Origin: Desulfobacterales bacterium
GTDB lineage: Bacteria; Desulfobacterota; Desulfobacteria; Desulfobacterales; JASFBJ01
Direction: 5' to 3'
Assembly (NCBI GenBank): GCA_030149585.1
Contig: JASFBJ010000203.1
Coordinates: 1-6,733, forward strand
DNA: 6,733 nucleotides
The position numbers and the translations under genes were made by a program. Below are positions 6,117 to 6,733 of this stretch, one piece after another; positions within the stretch are counted from its first letter, which is position 1, and each line of letters opens with the position of its first letter. The notes beneath the pieces were generated by a model. It was not told the DNA's origin. It did not search any database and saw only the letters and a list, made by a program, of their open reading frames with translations.

Positions 6117-6733
6117 TCAGGAAAACCAGCGTTTTTTACGTGAGTAATACTTTACATCTCTATAGCTTCTGTTCTGTTCTGAATCCGCACCACCAAGATA
6201 AAACTCCTGGATATTTTCATGGGCCTTTAGTTCATCAGATGTTCCTTCGAGCACAATTAAACCATTTTCCATCACATAGCCATAAGTAGAAACCGATAAG
6301 GCAAGCTGTGCATTTTGCTCAACAAGCAAACAGTCAACACCCTGTTCCAGATTAAGTCTTTTAATAATCGCAAAAACCTCTTTGGCAACCAGCGGAGCCA
6401 GCCCCAAAGAGGGTTCGTCCAGCAAAAGCAGCCGGGGCTGGGTTAAAAGCGCCCGACCGATAACCATCATCTGTTGTTCTCCGCCACTGCAATACCCGGC
6501 CACCAAATTTTTACGATTTTTTAAGGGCGGAAAGTAATCATAAATTTTATCCAGGCTAAACCCCTTATCCACAACACTCTGGTTATATAAGCCGGTTCGC
6601 AGATTCTCTTCAACCGTCAACTCTTCAAAAATCTGACGGCCTTCCATAATCTGCACAATACCGGCTTTAACAATATCTGCGGCATCCAGGCCATCTATTC
6701 TTTTTCCATCAAACATTATGTTACCCATGGTAA
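6117..6733 (-). CDS. livF: ABC transporter ATP-binding protein, LivF family (5' end outside window)
   Basis: The reading frame stays open through the right edge (a Thr codon precedes the first Met, 6726-6728), so the N-terminal part with the Walker A loop, roughly 60 residues in this family, is missing and the Met at 6728 is internal. Visible, numbered from that Met: the Q-loop-region equivalent QIMEGRQIFEELTVEENL (26-43), the ABC signature CSGGEQQ (80-86), Walker B with D-loop LLLLDEPSLGLAP (100-112), and LLVEQN (134-139) at the switch region, where LivF proteins usually have Gln instead of His. It would power import of branched-chain amino acids or, in catabolic islands, carboxylic or aromatic acids, acting at the inner face of the membrane. 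After the usual end (EFYLGG, 175-180) comes a 23-residue polar tail that ends basic and aromatic (YYSRKKRWFS), a tail type I recall from LivF proteins in aromatic-acid gene clusters. Other transporter subunits presumably lie upstream, outside the window. Confidence 0.93.
   Translation of the reverse strand, partial: TMGNIMFDGKRIDGLDAADIVKAGIVQIMEGRQIFEELTVEENLRTGLYNQSVVDKGFSLDKIYDYFPPLKNRKNLVAGYCSGGEQQMMVIGRALLTQPRLLLLDEPSLGLAPLVAKEVFAIIKRLNLEQGVDCLLVEQNAQLALSVSTYGYVMENGLIVLEGTSDELKAHENIQEFYLGGADSEQNRSYRDVKYYSRKKRWFS

Noticed and set aside
6091..6122. Short TCAGG/CCTGA/TCAGG repeats around the livF stop codon
   Set aside because: Arms of only five bases with mutually exclusive pairings and no T-run; likely chance in a short region.

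Overview
The window is an A+T-rich bacterial segment in which all seven supported genes lie on the minus strand, so it reads from right to left. The gene content is a CoA-dependent catabolic island: the ATPase of a branched-chain-type ABC importer, a zinc-ribbon/OB-fold protein paired with a thiolase, an AtuA-family protein split over two genes, and two different acyl-CoA dehydrogenases. Such sets are typical of metabolically versatile anaerobes, for example sulfate reducers of the Desulfobacterota; some Peptococcaceae-like Firmicutes are an alternative. There is no rRNA, tRNA or other phylogenetic marker here, so the assignment is an inference.

Layout in transcription order. The 3' part of a livF-like gene (6117-6733) enters from the right edge. 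A 149-nt gap follows, holding a perfect 10-bp inverted repeat. Then come four closely packed genes: DUF35 protein (5533-5967), thiolase (4357-5517), AtuA-family large protein (2930-4306) and AtuA C-terminal-domain protein (2613-2930). The first two are 15 nt apart, the next pair 50 nt apart, and the last pair overlap by 1 nt. A clear intrinsic terminator (2546-2592) closes this unit. An operator-like dyad (2508-2531) lies just past it, followed by two acyl-CoA dehydrogenases (1299-2480 and 118-1245), 53 nt apart. The last 117 nt at the left edge hold no gene, only an imperfect hairpin at the very end. No stretch above 300 nt is without a gene.

How the genes may work together (inference). The importer would bring in a small carboxylic or amino-acid-like substrate. 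After activation to a CoA thioester (no CoA ligase or CoA transferase in the window), the two dehydrogenases would introduce a double bond and the thiolase/DUF35 complex would cleave a 3-oxoacyl-CoA. The AtuA-type pair acts at an unknown step; the family is named from acyclic terpene (citronellol/geraniol) utilisation, which hints at beta-methyl-branched or otherwise blocked acyl-CoAs. The dehydrogenase pair looks like a heteromer with one catalytic and one non-catalytic subunit: a helix-G glutamate is seen in one chain, whereas both usual catalytic glutamate positions are glutamine in the other. The substrate cannot be told from this window. I found no CRISPR array, insertion sequence, tRNA, rRNA or clear riboswitch.
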